A stretch of 64,000 bases of DNA from Desulfobacterales bacterium (GTDB lineage: Bacteria > Desulfobacterota > Desulfobacteria > Desulfobacterales > Desulfosalsimonadaceae), in assembly GCA_034520365.1 (NCBI GenBank), contig JAXHNP010000007.1:434001-498000 (forward strand), written 5' to 3'. Both the position numbers and the translations under genes were made by a program. Numbering within the stretch: the stretch's first letter is position 1; every line of letters begins with the position of its first letter. Under the pieces are notes generated by a model. That model saw nothing but the letters and a program-made list of their open reading frames with translations, made no database searches and had not been told where the DNA came from. This document shows, one piece after another, positions 53,304 to 62,559 of the stretch.

Positions 53304-55565
53304 TCAGCAGTCAGGGATATCCTGACTGCTGATCTGCCGGCAAATTTGCCGGCACAATTCCGGATTAAAGCCAAGCGGTTTGCCGTCCAGTGAAGTGGCC
53401 GGCACCGCCCTGATCAGGGAATTGGTAAGGACTAAGGTATCAGCGGATAAGAGATCAGCGGGATACACCGGCTGGTCTTTTATTAAATACCCCATTTGCG
53501 CAAAGCTGTCGCGGACCTGTTTCTGCATCACGCCTTCTAACACATGGGAAGAGACCGGGCAATAAACAGTCTCTCCCTTAATTACGAAAATATTGGCCGT
53601 ATTCGTCTCCGAGACGCTGCCGTCCGGGTTCATGATCAGGGCCTCATCCGCCCCGTTTTCCGCCGCCCATTTTCCCGCCAGATAATAATACAGGTAGTTC
53701 ATGGTCTTAAAATCCGCCAGGGGCGTTTGCCGGGGATATGGATAGGCGGCGAGGGAGAGCCCCCCATTTTCTGAAATGGCTGGCCGCCGGACGTAAGGGC
53801 GGGCGGTGACCACCAGTTGATGATCATACGGCGGATGCGACCGGGTGCCGCGGGTCGCCATGAGTTTTACCGCCGCAGTGATTTCAGACAGCCGGTTTTT
53901 CCGGATTACCCGGGCAATGATATCAGCCCAGGTGACATCCGGCACCCGCGTTTGAAACAGGTGTTTCCAGGCATGGTTGAACCGCCGGACATGTTCCGTT
54001 AAAAACTCGGGCCGGCCCTCTGCCACCCGAATGGTCTCAAAAAAACCAAACCCGTATTGCAGGCCGAGGTCGGATATCGGTACGGCGGCCGCATCGAATG
54101 GCTCCAGCCTTCCGTTTCGCCAAACGTGCATCTTTGCCGGCTGCTTTTGGTTCTCAGCGGCCAGGGCGGTGATAAGCGAGCGGCCCTTATGCAGGGTCTC
54201 CTGATATTCATCTTCTGCATCCGAATCATGGACAATGCCGCCGCCGACGGAAAAAATCAGCTTTTCCCCGGTAATGGTGGCGGTGCGGATGGCAATGGAG
54301 AGGTCCATGGTTTGATGAAAGCTGATATAGCCGATGGCGCCGGTATAGATATGCCGCTGGCAGGGCTCCATCTCATCGATTATTTCCATGGCCCGGATGC
54401 GGGGGCATCCGGTAATTGAGCCGCCGGGGAAAACCGCTTTTATCAAATCCACCGTTTTCATGTCATCCCGCAGTTCCCCGGTTACAATAGAAATCAGGTG
54501 AAACACGTTCACATAGGATTCAACCCGCTTGTGTTCGGCCACTAGGACGCTCTCGGCCCGGCAGACCCGCCCGAAATCGTTTCGCAGGAGGTCAACGATC
54601 ATGGAAAGCTCGGCTTCGTCCTTGGCGCTTTCAACCAGGGCCTTACGCATGGCCTGATCTTCATGGGCGCTCCGGCCGCGGGGCCGGGTGCCCTTGATGG
54701 GCCGGGTTTCAACCTGTTTTCGGGCCTGCCGGACAAAGCGTTCCGGCGAAGTGGAGACGACATGGTGGTCCCCCGCATGGATATAGGCATAAAACGGCGC
54801 AGGCGCGGCTTCAAACAGGGTTTTAAAAAAACCAAAAGGGCTGCCGTGAAAATCGGTCTCAAACCGCTGGGCCAGATTGGCCTGATAAATATGGCCGGAG
54901 ACAATATATTCCTTGATCGCGGCCACAGCCGCCAGATATGCCGGCTTGACCATTCCCGCATGCAAATCGCCGGTGCTGGCAAAGGATAGTTCTGTTTTTC
55001 GCCGCCCCGCATCGGCTCCTTTGCTTAGCTCCCGGCCGGAAGCCGCCGGCCGGCCGTTTATTTCCGGAATACACTGCCAGGTGCACTTTTCCTGACGGTC
55101 GTAAATGACGATAACGGATGGGGCATACAGACACAGGTGGGGCAGGGAGAGATCATTTACCGCGGTCCGGGGCAGTTTTTCGATAAAATCCTTCAGATCG
55201 TAGGAGAAATAGCCAAAAAGTCCGGATGTCACAGGAAGATGGGGGGTTTTCGGGGTTATGGCGAAATAGTCGAGAAGGCGCTCAATTGCTTCAAACGGAT
55301 CTGCCTCAAAAACCGCAGAGGCCTTTCCGGCAGACAGAAAAATCTCGCGGCCATGGGCTTTAACCGTAAGCCAGGGCTTGGCGGCCAGCAAATGAAACCG
55401 CGCGCTGTCGGATTCCCCGCCGCTCATCAGGGCCACCGTACCGCAGGTATCGGCTGCCTGTACCGCCAAATCCATGAATGCATCCACCGGGCGAATTTGT
55501 TTCGTATGCACGCCGGTAATCCGTCCGATGTGATGATTTAACCAGTTTTCGATCGTTTGTGCCAT
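53304..55565 (-). CDS. fused aminodeoxychorismate synthase I and aminodeoxychorismate lyase (PabB-PabC)
   Basis: 753 residues. The N-terminal chorismate-binding part has QANLAQRFETDFHGSPFGFF, SPERFVRQARKQVETRPIKG, DLLRNDFGRVC and FPGGSITGCPRIRAMEIIDE (about 390). The C-terminal fold-type IV PLP lyase begins at about 475 (LQYGFGFFETIRVAEG) and contains MNYLYYYLAGKWAAENGADE, where LysYYLA-type lysine appears as K in AGKWAA, and SETNTANIFVIKG. It makes p-aminobenzoate for FolP (26170-27066). The ATG directly follows the pabA stop, and the fusion of B and C in one chain is known in some bacteria. Confidence 0.92.
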   Translation of the reverse strand: MAQTIENWLNHHIGRITGVHTKQIRPVDAFMDLAVQAADTCGTVALMSGGESDSARFHLLAAKPWLTVKAHGREIFLSAGKASAVFEADPFEAIERLLDYFAITPKTPHLPVTSGLFGYFSYDLKDFIEKLPRTAVNDLSLPHLCLYAPSVIVIYDRQEKCTWQCIPEINGRPAASGRELSKGADAGRRKTELSFASTGDLHAGMVKPAYLAAVAAIKEYIVSGHIYQANLAQRFETDFHGSPFGFFKTLFEAAPAPFYAYIHAGDHHVVSTSPERFVRQARKQVETRPIKGTRPRGRSAHEDQAMRKALVESAKDEAELSMIVDLLRNDFGRVCRAESVLVAEHKRVESYVNVFHLISIVTGELRDDMKTVDLIKAVFPGGSITGCPRIRAMEIIDEMEPCQRHIYTGAIGYISFHQTMDLSIAIRTATITGEKLIFSVGGGIVHDSDAEDEYQETLHKGRSLITALAAENQKQPAKMHVWRNGRLEPFDAAAVPISDLGLQYGFGFFETIRVAEGRPEFLTEHVRRFNHAWKHLFQTRVPDVTWADIIARVIRKNRLSEITAAVKLMATRGTRSHPPYDHQLVVTARPYVRRPAISENGGLSLAAYPYPRQTPLADFKTMNYLYYYLAGKWAAENGADEALIMNPDGSVSETNTANIFVIKGETVYCPVSSHVLEGVMQKQVRDSFAQMGYLIKDQPVYPADLLSADTLVLTNSLIRAVPATSLDGKPLGFNPELCRQICRQISSQDIPDC

Positions 55566-56165
55566 CTATGCCGCGCTGTAAGCATATTCCGGGGTTTCTG
55601 CCCCATAGGAAAGAAAATTCCGGGCAAGCCCCTGACCGTATTCGGTCATAAAACTTTCCGGATGAAACTGCACCCCGAACACAGGATAACGGGGGTGCGA
55701 AAGGCCCATGATAATATGATCGGATGTCCATGCATGGATTTCTAGTTCGCCGCCGAGGGGTTTTACCATCAGGGAATGGTACCGGGCGGCGGTGAATGGG
55801 GATGGCAGCCCCCTGAAAATGCCGCTCCGATTATGCAGAATGCGGCTTTTTTTGCCGTGCACCGGCACCGGGGCCGGAACCGTCTCACCGCCCATGACCT
55901 CATTAATACACTGCATGCCCAGACATACCCCCAAAATCGGTGTGTTTCCGGTAAAACACCGAATCAATGGCATTGACATCCCCGCATTTTCAGGATCCTT
56001 TGGCCCCGGGCTGATTAACAGATACGACGGATTTATTTCAAGCGCCTGCGCAATGGTGATCCCATCATTTCGAAAAACCCGGATATCAAGCCGATACCCC
56101 ATAAACATCTGGACCAGGTTATGGGTAAAGGAGTCATAGTTGTCAATTACCAGCAGGGTTTGCAT
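55566..56165 (-). CDS. pabA: aminodeoxychorismate/anthranilate synthase glutamine amidotransferase
   Basis: 199 residues from the ATG at 56165 (MQTLLVIDNYDSFTHNLVQM). The triad is the Cys in GVCLGMQCINEVMGG (about 80) with HPES near the end (VQFHPESFMTEYG); SPGPKDPENAGM forms the glutaminase loop. It supplies ammonia to the adjacent PabBC. A TrpG role cannot be excluded, but the pabBC neighbour points to folate. A terminator-like hairpin lies in its leader. Confidence 0.92.
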   Translation of the reverse strand: MQTLLVIDNYDSFTHNLVQMFMGYRLDIRVFRNDGITIAQALEINPSYLLISPGPKDPENAGMSMPLIRCFTGNTPILGVCLGMQCINEVMGGETVPAPVPVHGKKSRILHNRSGIFRGLPSPFTAARYHSLMVKPLGGELEIHAWTSDHIIMGLSHPRYPVFGVQFHPESFMTEYGQGLARNFLSYGAETPEYAYSAA

Positions 56166-56219
56166 ACTTTGGACGGCCCTTTTGGTTTGAATTGGTTTAA
56201 AACGGCCCAAAAATAAAAA

Positions 56220-56248
56220 ACGCCACCCAAGATGAGCCTGGGTGGCGT
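56220..56248 (-). terminator. terminator-like hairpin in the pabA leader (possible attenuator)
   Basis: ACGCCACCCA (56220-56229) and TGGGTGGCGT (56239-56248) form a perfect 10-bp stem. On the minus strand it is followed by TTTTTTATTTTT. No minus-strand gene lies upstream of it, and pabA starts 55 bp downstream, so it interrupts the leader of pabA-pabBC. Confidence 0.65.
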
Positions 56249-56362
56249 CTGCCTATTACATAACTCATTGACTAACAGTTTATTTTAATACATATTAATC
56301 TTATTACAATACAGACTGCAGGAAAGCAATGGCTTTTTACACCCAATTTTAAGGATTCATGA

Positions 56363-57118
56363 ATGAAATTCTTTTTCATCACCTTATCCATCGGATGCCT
56401 TTTTTTAGCCGCTGGCTGTAATTCATTTCGAACCGGCTACTTCGGTGTTGAAGACAAGGCCATTCATTCCCCGGGCGATTTTGGCAAAACCCAAAAACTT
56501 ATCGAAAAGGCCAAACGTCACGGGGACTCTTTGTATGCGGAAAAACAGATTGATAAAGCGATGGAACTCGGTAAAACCGCCGCCATTACGTATTGGGAGG
56601 GCTATGACCAGGAAGCGAAAAACATTCTGGCCCTGGCACGGGAAGCCGCGTTGAATTCGGAATTATATCACCCGCAGCCAATGCCCCCGGATTCAAAACG
56701 AGCGGAATCTATTGCCGGGATACTGGATTCACCGGAGAGAATCGATGCCGGCGAAACAGATCCGATTGCGCCCAACGATTCGAGCCGGGGCAGAGGCTTT
56801 AACCGGCGCGCTGAGCTGCGGATCACCCAAAAAACCCAAACAGAACCCCGAGCCCAAGCCCCCCAACCGGATCAAAGTCCGGCCCGATACGGGGTACAGG
56901 TTGCAGCCCTGAAGCAACCGGATAATGCGGATTTCGTTAAAGAAAAGTTTACCGCCAAAGGCTATCCGGTCTACCGGCAAAAAGCCGAAGTGGACGGGGA
57001 GACCTGGTACCGGGTCCGCTTGGGGCCTTACGCAAACGCGGAAAAGGCCCAAGAAACCCTGGAGCAGATCAAATCCAGCGGTTTGGCAAAAGGCGGCTTC
57101 GTGGTAAAAACGCCATAG
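56363..57118 (+). CDS. SPOR-domain lipoprotein
   Basis: 251 residues. The lipoprotein signal is MKFFFITLSIGCLFLAAGC (Cys19). A helical region with KLIEKAKRHGDSLYAEKQID (about 45-65) is followed by RGRGFNRRAELRI, reminiscent of the end of OmpA-like domains. The C-terminal SPOR repeat (about 175-250) has RYGVQVAALKQPDNADFVKE, TWYRVRLGPYANAEKAQETL. SPOR domains bind denuded peptidoglycan at division sites. It stands alone; the 289 bases after it hold nothing recognisable. Confidence 0.85.
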   Translation: MKFFFITLSIGCLFLAAGCNSFRTGYFGVEDKAIHSPGDFGKTQKLIEKAKRHGDSLYAEKQIDKAMELGKTAAITYWEGYDQEAKNILALAREAALNSELYHPQPMPPDSKRAESIAGILDSPERIDAGETDPIAPNDSSRGRGFNRRAELRITQKTQTEPRAQAPQPDQSPARYGVQVAALKQPDNADFVKEKFTAKGYPVYRQKAEVDGETWYRVRLGPYANAEKAQETLEQIKSSGLAKGGFVVKTP

Positions 57119-57407
57119 CCATCCGGCCGGCCGGTTCAAGAAGCCGCCTTCTGCAAAAGGGCTGACGTGCCCCCATCTAAAGGCGAAACGTATACATGCC
57201 GTTTACCCCCCTCGACAATCGCCGATAAATGATAATATTCTAAAAATTTCGGCGACAGACCATTGGTTTTTTCATTGACATTAAACCGGATACGGGCTTA
57301 TCGCTTAAATTTTACTTATATGTTTATTCAGCCGGTTTTTTATTAAACGATAAGAATAAAAACAGGGCGTAAGAAATTCTCTGTTACCAATAAGGAGTGG
57401 TGCGGGT

Positions 57408-58388
57408 TTGGTCGAGACAAACCTTGATAAACTCAATCAATTTTATGACCAGTTCACGGGGGCTGATCACGTCCTGATCGTGATCAATGCCGATCCGGAT
57501 GCCATTGCCAGTGCCATGGCTATCAACCGGCTGCTGTGGCGGCGGGTGACCAACGTGACCATATCCAACATCAACACCATCACGCGGCCGGATAACATGG
57601 CCATGATCCGCCTGCTGGATGTGACCCTGATCCACCTGTCCAAAATTGATTTCCATTTTTATAACAAATTCGTCATCGTGGATTCTCAGCCGGTGCATAA
57701 CGAGAGCTTTGCCGATATTGCCTTTACAGCGGTGATTGATCATCATGAGGATTCCGGCTGCCAGCTGCCGTTCAAGGATATCCGGCCGGATTACGGGGCT
57801 ACGGCCACGATTATGACCGAATACCTGCGGGCGGCAAAGATCAAGCCCTCCAGGCTGCTGGCCACCGGCCTTTTCCATGCCATCAAAACCGATACCGGCA
57901 ATTTCGAGCGAAACGCCACAAACGCGGATATCCGTGCCTTTCAGTATCTGTTTACCCATGCCAATATCCATCTGGCCCGGCGTATGGAGCAGGTGGATCT
58001 GCGGATCGAATTTCTGGAGTATTTCAAAAAAGCCCTGAACAGCTATGTATTAAGCCAAAACCGGATTTTCGCCCATTTGGGTGATGTGAAAAACCCGGAT
58101 GTCTGTGTTTTAATAGCCGATTTTTTCATGCGAGTGAATATGGTCACCTGGAGCCTGGTCTCCGGTGTATTTGAAAACCGGCTGATTATCGTCATCAGAA
58201 ATGACGGGCTTCGAAAAGACGCCGGAAGCGTGTCCAGCCAGCTGTTTGGGCGGTTTGGCCCGGCCGGGGGGCATAAAAACATGGCCCGGGCGGAAATCCC
58301 GTTTGAGAACCTGAAAACCGAACTCAAGGAATCCGCCCCCGACGCCATTAACAGCTGGATAATAGATAAATTCAGCGAAATCGATTGA
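57408..58388 (+). CDS. DHH-family phosphoesterase (NrnA-like)
   Basis: 326 residues. The start is TTG at 57408, ten bases after AAGGAG. The DHH motifs are VINADPDAIASAMAINRLLW (about 26), KFVIVDSQPVHNESFAD, TAVIDHHEDSGC (about 110) and LFHAIKTDTGNFERN. The DHHA1 end has GSVSSQLFGRFGPAGGHKNM, binding substrate. It may cleave nano-RNA, pAp or c-di-AMP-derived pApA. The stop is followed within two bases by the MBL gene. Confidence 0.88.
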   Translation: MVETNLDKLNQFYDQFTGADHVLIVINADPDAIASAMAINRLLWRRVTNVTISNINTITRPDNMAMIRLLDVTLIHLSKIDFHFYNKFVIVDSQPVHNESFADIAFTAVIDHHEDSGCQLPFKDIRPDYGATATIMTEYLRAAKIKPSRLLATGLFHAIKTDTGNFERNATNADIRAFQYLFTHANIHLARRMEQVDLRIEFLEYFKKALNSYVLSQNRIFAHLGDVKNPDVCVLIADFFMRVNMVTWSLVSGVFENRLIIVIRNDGLRKDAGSVSSQLFGRFGPAGGHKNMARAEIPFENLKTELKESAPDAINSWIIDKFSEID

Positions 58389-58389
58389 T

Positions 58390-59184
58390 ATGCGGCCAAA
58401 CCAGAAGCCTTTACAGGTAACGATCCTTGGCTCCGGGACTTGTGTACCCTCCCTGGAAAGAAGCGCCTGTTCTGTGCTGATCACTTTTGATGACACGGTT
58501 TTTCTGCTCGATAGCGGCCCCGGCACCATGCGGCGGCTGCTTGAAGCGGGGGTTTCGATATTTGACGTGACCCATTTGGGGATCAGCCATTTCCATCCCG
58601 ATCATACCGGCGAACTGGTGCCGTTTCTCTTTGCCAACAAATATCCGGATGGCAGCCGGCGAAAAGCCCCTTTGACGCTGATCGGCGGGCCCGGGTTTAA
58701 AAATTTTTTCAACCAGCTCGGCGGGGTTTACGGCCAGTGGATCGACGGGGCGGGAAAACTCCATCTCATTGAAATGGGGGAGTCCACAAAAAGTGAAAAA
58801 AGCTTCCCCGGCTTTTTGCTTCAAACCGCGCCTGTGGCTCATCAGCCGGAAAGCATCGCCTTTCGGATCGAGGGGCCGGAAAATAATAGCATCGTCTACT
58901 CCGGCGACACGGATGAAAGCGAAAACCTGGTGGCTTTAGCCGCCGGGGCAGATTTATTGATTTGCGAGGCCGCCCTGCCGGACGGGCGCAAAGTGCCCGG
59001 CCACCTTACCCCGTCGCTGGCCGGACAGATGGCCGCCCGGGCAGGGGTTAAAAAACTGGTGCTCACCCATTTTTATCCGGAATGCGAAACAGCCGATATT
59101 AAAGACCAGTGCCGCAGCACCTATGCCGGCGCGCTGGAACTGGCCCGGGATCATTTATGCATCAGCCTTTTAGGACCCGAATGA
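58390..59184 (+). CDS. metallo-beta-lactamase fold hydrolase, RNase Z-like
   Basis: 264 residues. LQVTILGSGTCVPSLERSAC is followed by LLDSGPGTMRRLLEAG and the metal site HFHPDHTGELVPFLF (about 62), then YSGDTDESENLVALAAGADL and VLTHFYPE. This is the tRNase Z/arylsulfatase-like branch; the exact substrate is unknown. It overlaps the next gene as ATGA. Confidence 0.85.
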   Translation: MRPNQKPLQVTILGSGTCVPSLERSACSVLITFDDTVFLLDSGPGTMRRLLEAGVSIFDVTHLGISHFHPDHTGELVPFLFANKYPDGSRRKAPLTLIGGPGFKNFFNQLGGVYGQWIDGAGKLHLIEMGESTKSEKSFPGFLLQTAPVAHQPESIAFRIEGPENNSIVYSGDTDESENLVALAAGADLLICEAALPDGRKVPGHLTPSLAGQMAARAGVKKLVLTHFYPECETADIKDQCRSTYAGALELARDHLCISLLGPE

Positions 59185-59867
59185 AATATTATCCGGTAAA
59201 TCTAAATATCAGCGGCCGCAAATGCCTGGTGGTGGGCGGCGGGGGTGTGGCCTCCAGAAAAGTCGGATCACTTCTGGATTGCGGGGCAGCGGTCACTGTG
59301 GTCAGCCCGGCCTTTTCCGAGACGATCCAAAACATGGCGGATCATCCCCGGGTTCAATTGGTAGAGCGCCCCTATGAGTCCCGTGATCTTAACGGCATGT
59401 TCCTTGTCATCGGCGCCACAGACGACATGGCCTTAAACCGCCGTATCCACGCGGATGCCGAAAACCGGCAGATGCTCTGCAATATTGCGGATGTGCCCGA
59501 GGTCTGCAACTTTATTCTGCCCTCCGTGATCCGGCAGGGGGATTTCATACTCACCATTTCCACATCCGGCAAAAGCCCGGCGTTTGCCAGGCACCTGCGC
59601 CGCCAGCTGCAGGATGCCTACGGCCCGGAATACGACCGGTTTCTCAAGCTAATGGGCGCCGTCCGAAAGCGCCTGCTGGCCGAAGCCCATGCCCCGGAAG
59701 CCCATAAACATTTGTTTAACCGATTGATTGAAAAAAACCTTTTGGATCTTATCCGGCAAAACGATACCGCCGCCATCAACCGGATTCTTTTTGAGGTCCT
59801 GGGCGAGGGCTTTGACTACATCGAATTGATGCAGGAAATAGAAGTCTCGGAGGGGGCCGGTTCATGA
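59181..59867 (+). CDS. precorrin-2 dehydrogenase/sirohydrochlorin ferrochelatase (CysG-N/Met8 type)
   Basis: 228 residues from the ATG at 59181, overlapping the MBL stop. The NAD-binding GRKCLVVGGGGVASRKVGSL (about 12-31) is followed by CNIADVPEVCNFILPSVIRQ and FILTISTSGKSPAFARHLRR, typical of the siroheme synthase N-domain. It makes sirohydrochlorin and possibly siroheme, used by dissimilatory sulfite reductase and by the alternative haem route of sulfate reducers. It is followed by ccsA and hemA in tight overlap. Confidence 0.93.
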   Translation: MKYYPVNLNISGRKCLVVGGGGVASRKVGSLLDCGAAVTVVSPAFSETIQNMADHPRVQLVERPYESRDLNGMFLVIGATDDMALNRRIHADAENRQMLCNIADVPEVCNFILPSVIRQGDFILTISTSGKSPAFARHLRRQLQDAYGPEYDRFLKLMGAVRKRLLAEAHAPEAHKHLFNRLIEKNLLDLIRQNDTAAINRILFEVLGEGFDYIELMQEIEVSEGAGS

Positions 59868-60688
59868 CAGCGGTGTTCGGCTTTATTATTCTCCTTTATA
59901 TGTTGAGTTCCGCTTCATATATTGGATATTTCAGCGTCCAGCGGAATGTTTTCCACCGGATCGCCTATGGGGTGCTGATGGCCGGATTTATTCTGCATAC
60001 CGGGCTGATCGGCTACCAATACGTCCATTGGGGCCAGATTCCGGTCCAGAATCTGCATCAGACCCTTTCATTTGCCGCCTGGGCGCTTGCCGGGGTCTAC
60101 CTGCTGCTTAAGTATCGATTCCGCATTAAAATTCTGGGCGCCTACACCGCGCCCCTGGCCACGCTGATCATGGTCGTGGCCTTCTGTCTTCCGCAGCACG
60201 CCCCGGCAGAGCCCAACACCCTGTTTAACAGCCTCTGGCTGGTCAGCCACATTATTATTATTTTTATCGGCGAGGCGTCTCTGGCCCTGGCCGGCGGGAC
60301 CGGGGTTCTTTATCTGATCCAGGAGCGGGCCATTAAAACCAAAAACCCCCGCTTCTTTTTCAAGCGGCTGCCTTCCCTGGCGGTTTTGGACAGCACGGGC
60401 TATGCATTTGTCATTACCGGCTTTACCCTGCTCACCATCGGACTGATCACCGGGTTTATCTATGCAGAAAAGGTGTGGGGCACGTTGTGGAGCTGGGACC
60501 CCAAAGAAATCTGGTCGGTGATTACCTGGCTCATCTATGCGGCGCTGCTCCACGAACGGCTGGTAGCCGGATGGCGCGGGCGGCGGGCGGCGATTCTGGC
60601 GATTATCGGATTCGGGGCGCTGATATTTACCTTTATCGGCGTCAATTTTTTTCTGGAGGGGCACCACAATGAATTTACCCGATGGTAG
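59864..60688 (+). CDS. cytochrome c assembly protein CcsA/HemX family
   Basis: 274 residues with about eight membrane segments. The tryptophan-rich haem-handling motif is WGTLWSWDPKEIWSVITWLI (about 204-223). Conserved histidines are in SLWLVSHIIIIFIGEASLAL and LHERLVAGWRG. It belongs to the system II (Ccs) or HemX group. Next to hemA, HemX proteins modulate glutamyl-tRNA reductase in some bacteria, so either role is possible. It overlaps both neighbours. Confidence 0.88.
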   Translation: MTAVFGFIILLYMLSSASYIGYFSVQRNVFHRIAYGVLMAGFILHTGLIGYQYVHWGQIPVQNLHQTLSFAAWALAGVYLLLKYRFRIKILGAYTAPLATLIMVVAFCLPQHAPAEPNTLFNSLWLVSHIIIIFIGEASLALAGGTGVLYLIQERAIKTKNPRFFFKRLPSLAVLDSTGYAFVITGFTLLTIGLITGFIYAEKVWGTLWSWDPKEIWSVITWLIYAALLHERLVAGWRGRRAAILAIIGFGALIFTFIGVNFFLEGHHNEFTRW

Positions 60689-62006
60689 CCGAAAATCCGC
60701 CGCTGCCCCCCAGACGGTCTCCCCGGAAGCGCTCAAAATCGTTTTAATCGGGGTAAACCACCGGACCGCGCCCGTGGAGCTCCGCGAAAAATTAGGCTTT
60801 TCCGCTGAAGAAACCGAATCCGCCCTGATTACCTTAAGAAAACTTCCCTTTGTCCGGGAGGCGCTTTTGATTTCCACCTGCAACCGGGTGGAAGTACTGG
60901 TCACCACGGATCAGCCGGAAACCGCCAGGGAGATGATCCCGGCCCACATCGCCGAGTGGAAATCCATGCCGCTTGCCCGGTTTGTGCCGGCGGTCTATGT
61001 TTATGCCGGCGACCAGGCGGTCCGCCATCTCTTCCGGGTTTCCGCCAGTCTCGATTCCATGATGCTGGGCGAGCCCCAGATCCTGGGCCAGGTAAAGGCG
61101 GCCTACAAGCACGCGGTGGACACCAAAACCACCGGGGTGATTTTGAACCGGCTCATGCACAAGGCCTTCTCCATAGCCAAGCGGGTCAGAAGCGAGACCG
61201 GCATCGGCGGCCATGCGGTGTCCATCAGCTATGCGGCCATTGAGCTGGCCAAAAAAATATTCGACTCCCTGGCGGACAAATCCATCCTCATGGTGGGCGC
61301 CGGCGAAATGGCGGAGCTGGCGGTCGCCCATTTGCTGCGAAGCCGTCACTCCGGCCGCATTTTCGTTGCCAACCGGACCTTTTCCGTGGGGGTAGAGCTG
61401 GCCGGCCGGTTTAACGGCACCCCGATCCGGATCGAAGAGATCCCGGAGACCCTGAAATCCGTGGATATTATCGTCAGCTCCACCGGCTCCCCGGATTTTG
61501 TTATCGCCCGCGATCATGTGAAGCCGATCATGCGCCGGCGGAAAAACCGGCCGCTGTTTTTTATTGATATCGCCGTGCCCAGAGACATTGACCCGGCCAT
61601 TAACCGGATTCCCAACGCGTATGTGTATGATATCGATGATCTGCAGGGCGTCATCAATGAAAACATCCAGATCCGGCATCAGGAATCCATGATGGCCGAG
61701 CGCATTGTAGATGAGGGGGTGGTCCGGTTCCGCCAATGGTATGACAGCCTGGATGTGGTGCCAACGATCGTGGCGCTGCGGGATAAGCTGCAGCAGATTG
61801 CCACGGCGGAATTGAATAAGACCATTCACACCCTGGATGTACCGCCTGAGGCCGCAGATGCACTGAAAAAGATGACCGATGCCATGGTGAAAAAAATGCT
61901 TCATGATCCCACCCTGTTTCTCAAAAACCCCGGCACCCACCGGAATAAATCCATTTACATTGATATGACCCGCAAACTGTTTAACCTCGATGATGACATC
62001 GAATAA
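60669..62006 (+). CDS. hemA: glutamyl-tRNA reductase
   Basis: 445 residues. The N-terminus has IVLIGVNHRTAPVELREKLG and the catalytic cysteine in LLISTCNRVEVLVTTD (about 75). DSMMLGEPQILGQVKAAYKH follows, then the NADPH domain ILMVGAGEMAELAVAHLL and a C-terminal dimerisation helix (MVKKMLHDPTLFLKN). It makes glutamate-1-semialdehyde, the first step of tetrapyrrole synthesis. Its start lies inside the end of ccsA by 20 bases. Confidence 0.96.
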   Translation: MNLPDGSRKSAAAPQTVSPEALKIVLIGVNHRTAPVELREKLGFSAEETESALITLRKLPFVREALLISTCNRVEVLVTTDQPETAREMIPAHIAEWKSMPLARFVPAVYVYAGDQAVRHLFRVSASLDSMMLGEPQILGQVKAAYKHAVDTKTTGVILNRLMHKAFSIAKRVRSETGIGGHAVSISYAAIELAKKIFDSLADKSILMVGAGEMAELAVAHLLRSRHSGRIFVANRTFSVGVELAGRFNGTPIRIEEIPETLKSVDIIVSSTGSPDFVIARDHVKPIMRRRKNRPLFFIDIAVPRDIDPAINRIPNAYVYDIDDLQGVINENIQIRHQESMMAERIVDEGVVRFRQWYDSLDVVPTIVALRDKLQQIATAELNKTIHTLDVPPEAADALKKMTDAMVKKMLHDPTLFLKNPGTHRNKSIYIDMTRKLFNLDDDIE

Positions 62007-62196
62007 GGGCTGCCCCGGTTTTTCACACGCCGAATCCGTGTCCGCCAAGGGTTGCGCGTTTTAATTTTTGCTTTACTTTTTAATTTTGACCATGATAATG
62101 AAAAGCCTCCGATAATTTGTACATGGGTTGCGGACAATTCGCATCAATGCCTCAACCCGCTGGAAAACCATGGAGAGGGAAAGGGGACGTTTGATT

Positions 62197-62559
62197 ATGA
62201 AACAAGAAGATCTCGATTATTTTAAAGACCTTCTCACCCAACGACTGGATGAACTGCTCAGTCAGGCCGATGATACGGTTTCGGACATGAATGATCCGAA
62301 GGACAATTTTCCGGATCCCACCGACCGGGCCGCCTATGAAGCGGACCGGAATTTTGAGCTTAGAATCCGGGATCGGGAACACAAACTGATCAAAAAGGTC
62401 AAAAAAGCGATGGATCGCATTGAAAACGGCACGTTCGGCATATGCGAAAAATGCGGGGATGATATAGCCATTGAGCGCCTGAAAGCCCGGCCGGTGACCA
62501 CCCAATGCATTGAGTGCAAGACAAAGGAAGAGGCTTTAGAGAAAGCCCTTGGATTATAA
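62197..62559 (+). CDS. dksA: DksA/TraR-family zinc-finger transcription factor
   Basis: 120 residues from the ATG at 62197. The coiled-coil hairpin (about 1-80) carries DPTDRAAYEADRNFELRIRD, where the two acidic residues at the tip reach the RNA polymerase active site. The zinc finger is FGICEKCGDDIAIERLKARP then CIECK. It regulates transcription together with ppGpp. A PHP gene begins within its last codons. Confidence 0.92.
   Translation: MKQEDLDYFKDLLTQRLDELLSQADDTVSDMNDPKDNFPDPTDRAAYEADRNFELRIRDREHKLIKKVKKAMDRIENGTFGICEKCGDDIAIERLKARPVTTQCIECKTKEEALEKALGL

Noticed and set aside
56203-56277. Short leader peptide overlapping the pabA hairpin
   Set aside because: No ribosome site and no run of a regulatory amino acid beyond what the hairpin sequence itself dictates.
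60834-62048. 404-codon minus-strand open frame opposite hemA
   Set aside because: Low-complexity His/Gly/Asp-rich translation typical of the antisense of a GC-rich gene, and hemA on the plus strand is unambiguous.
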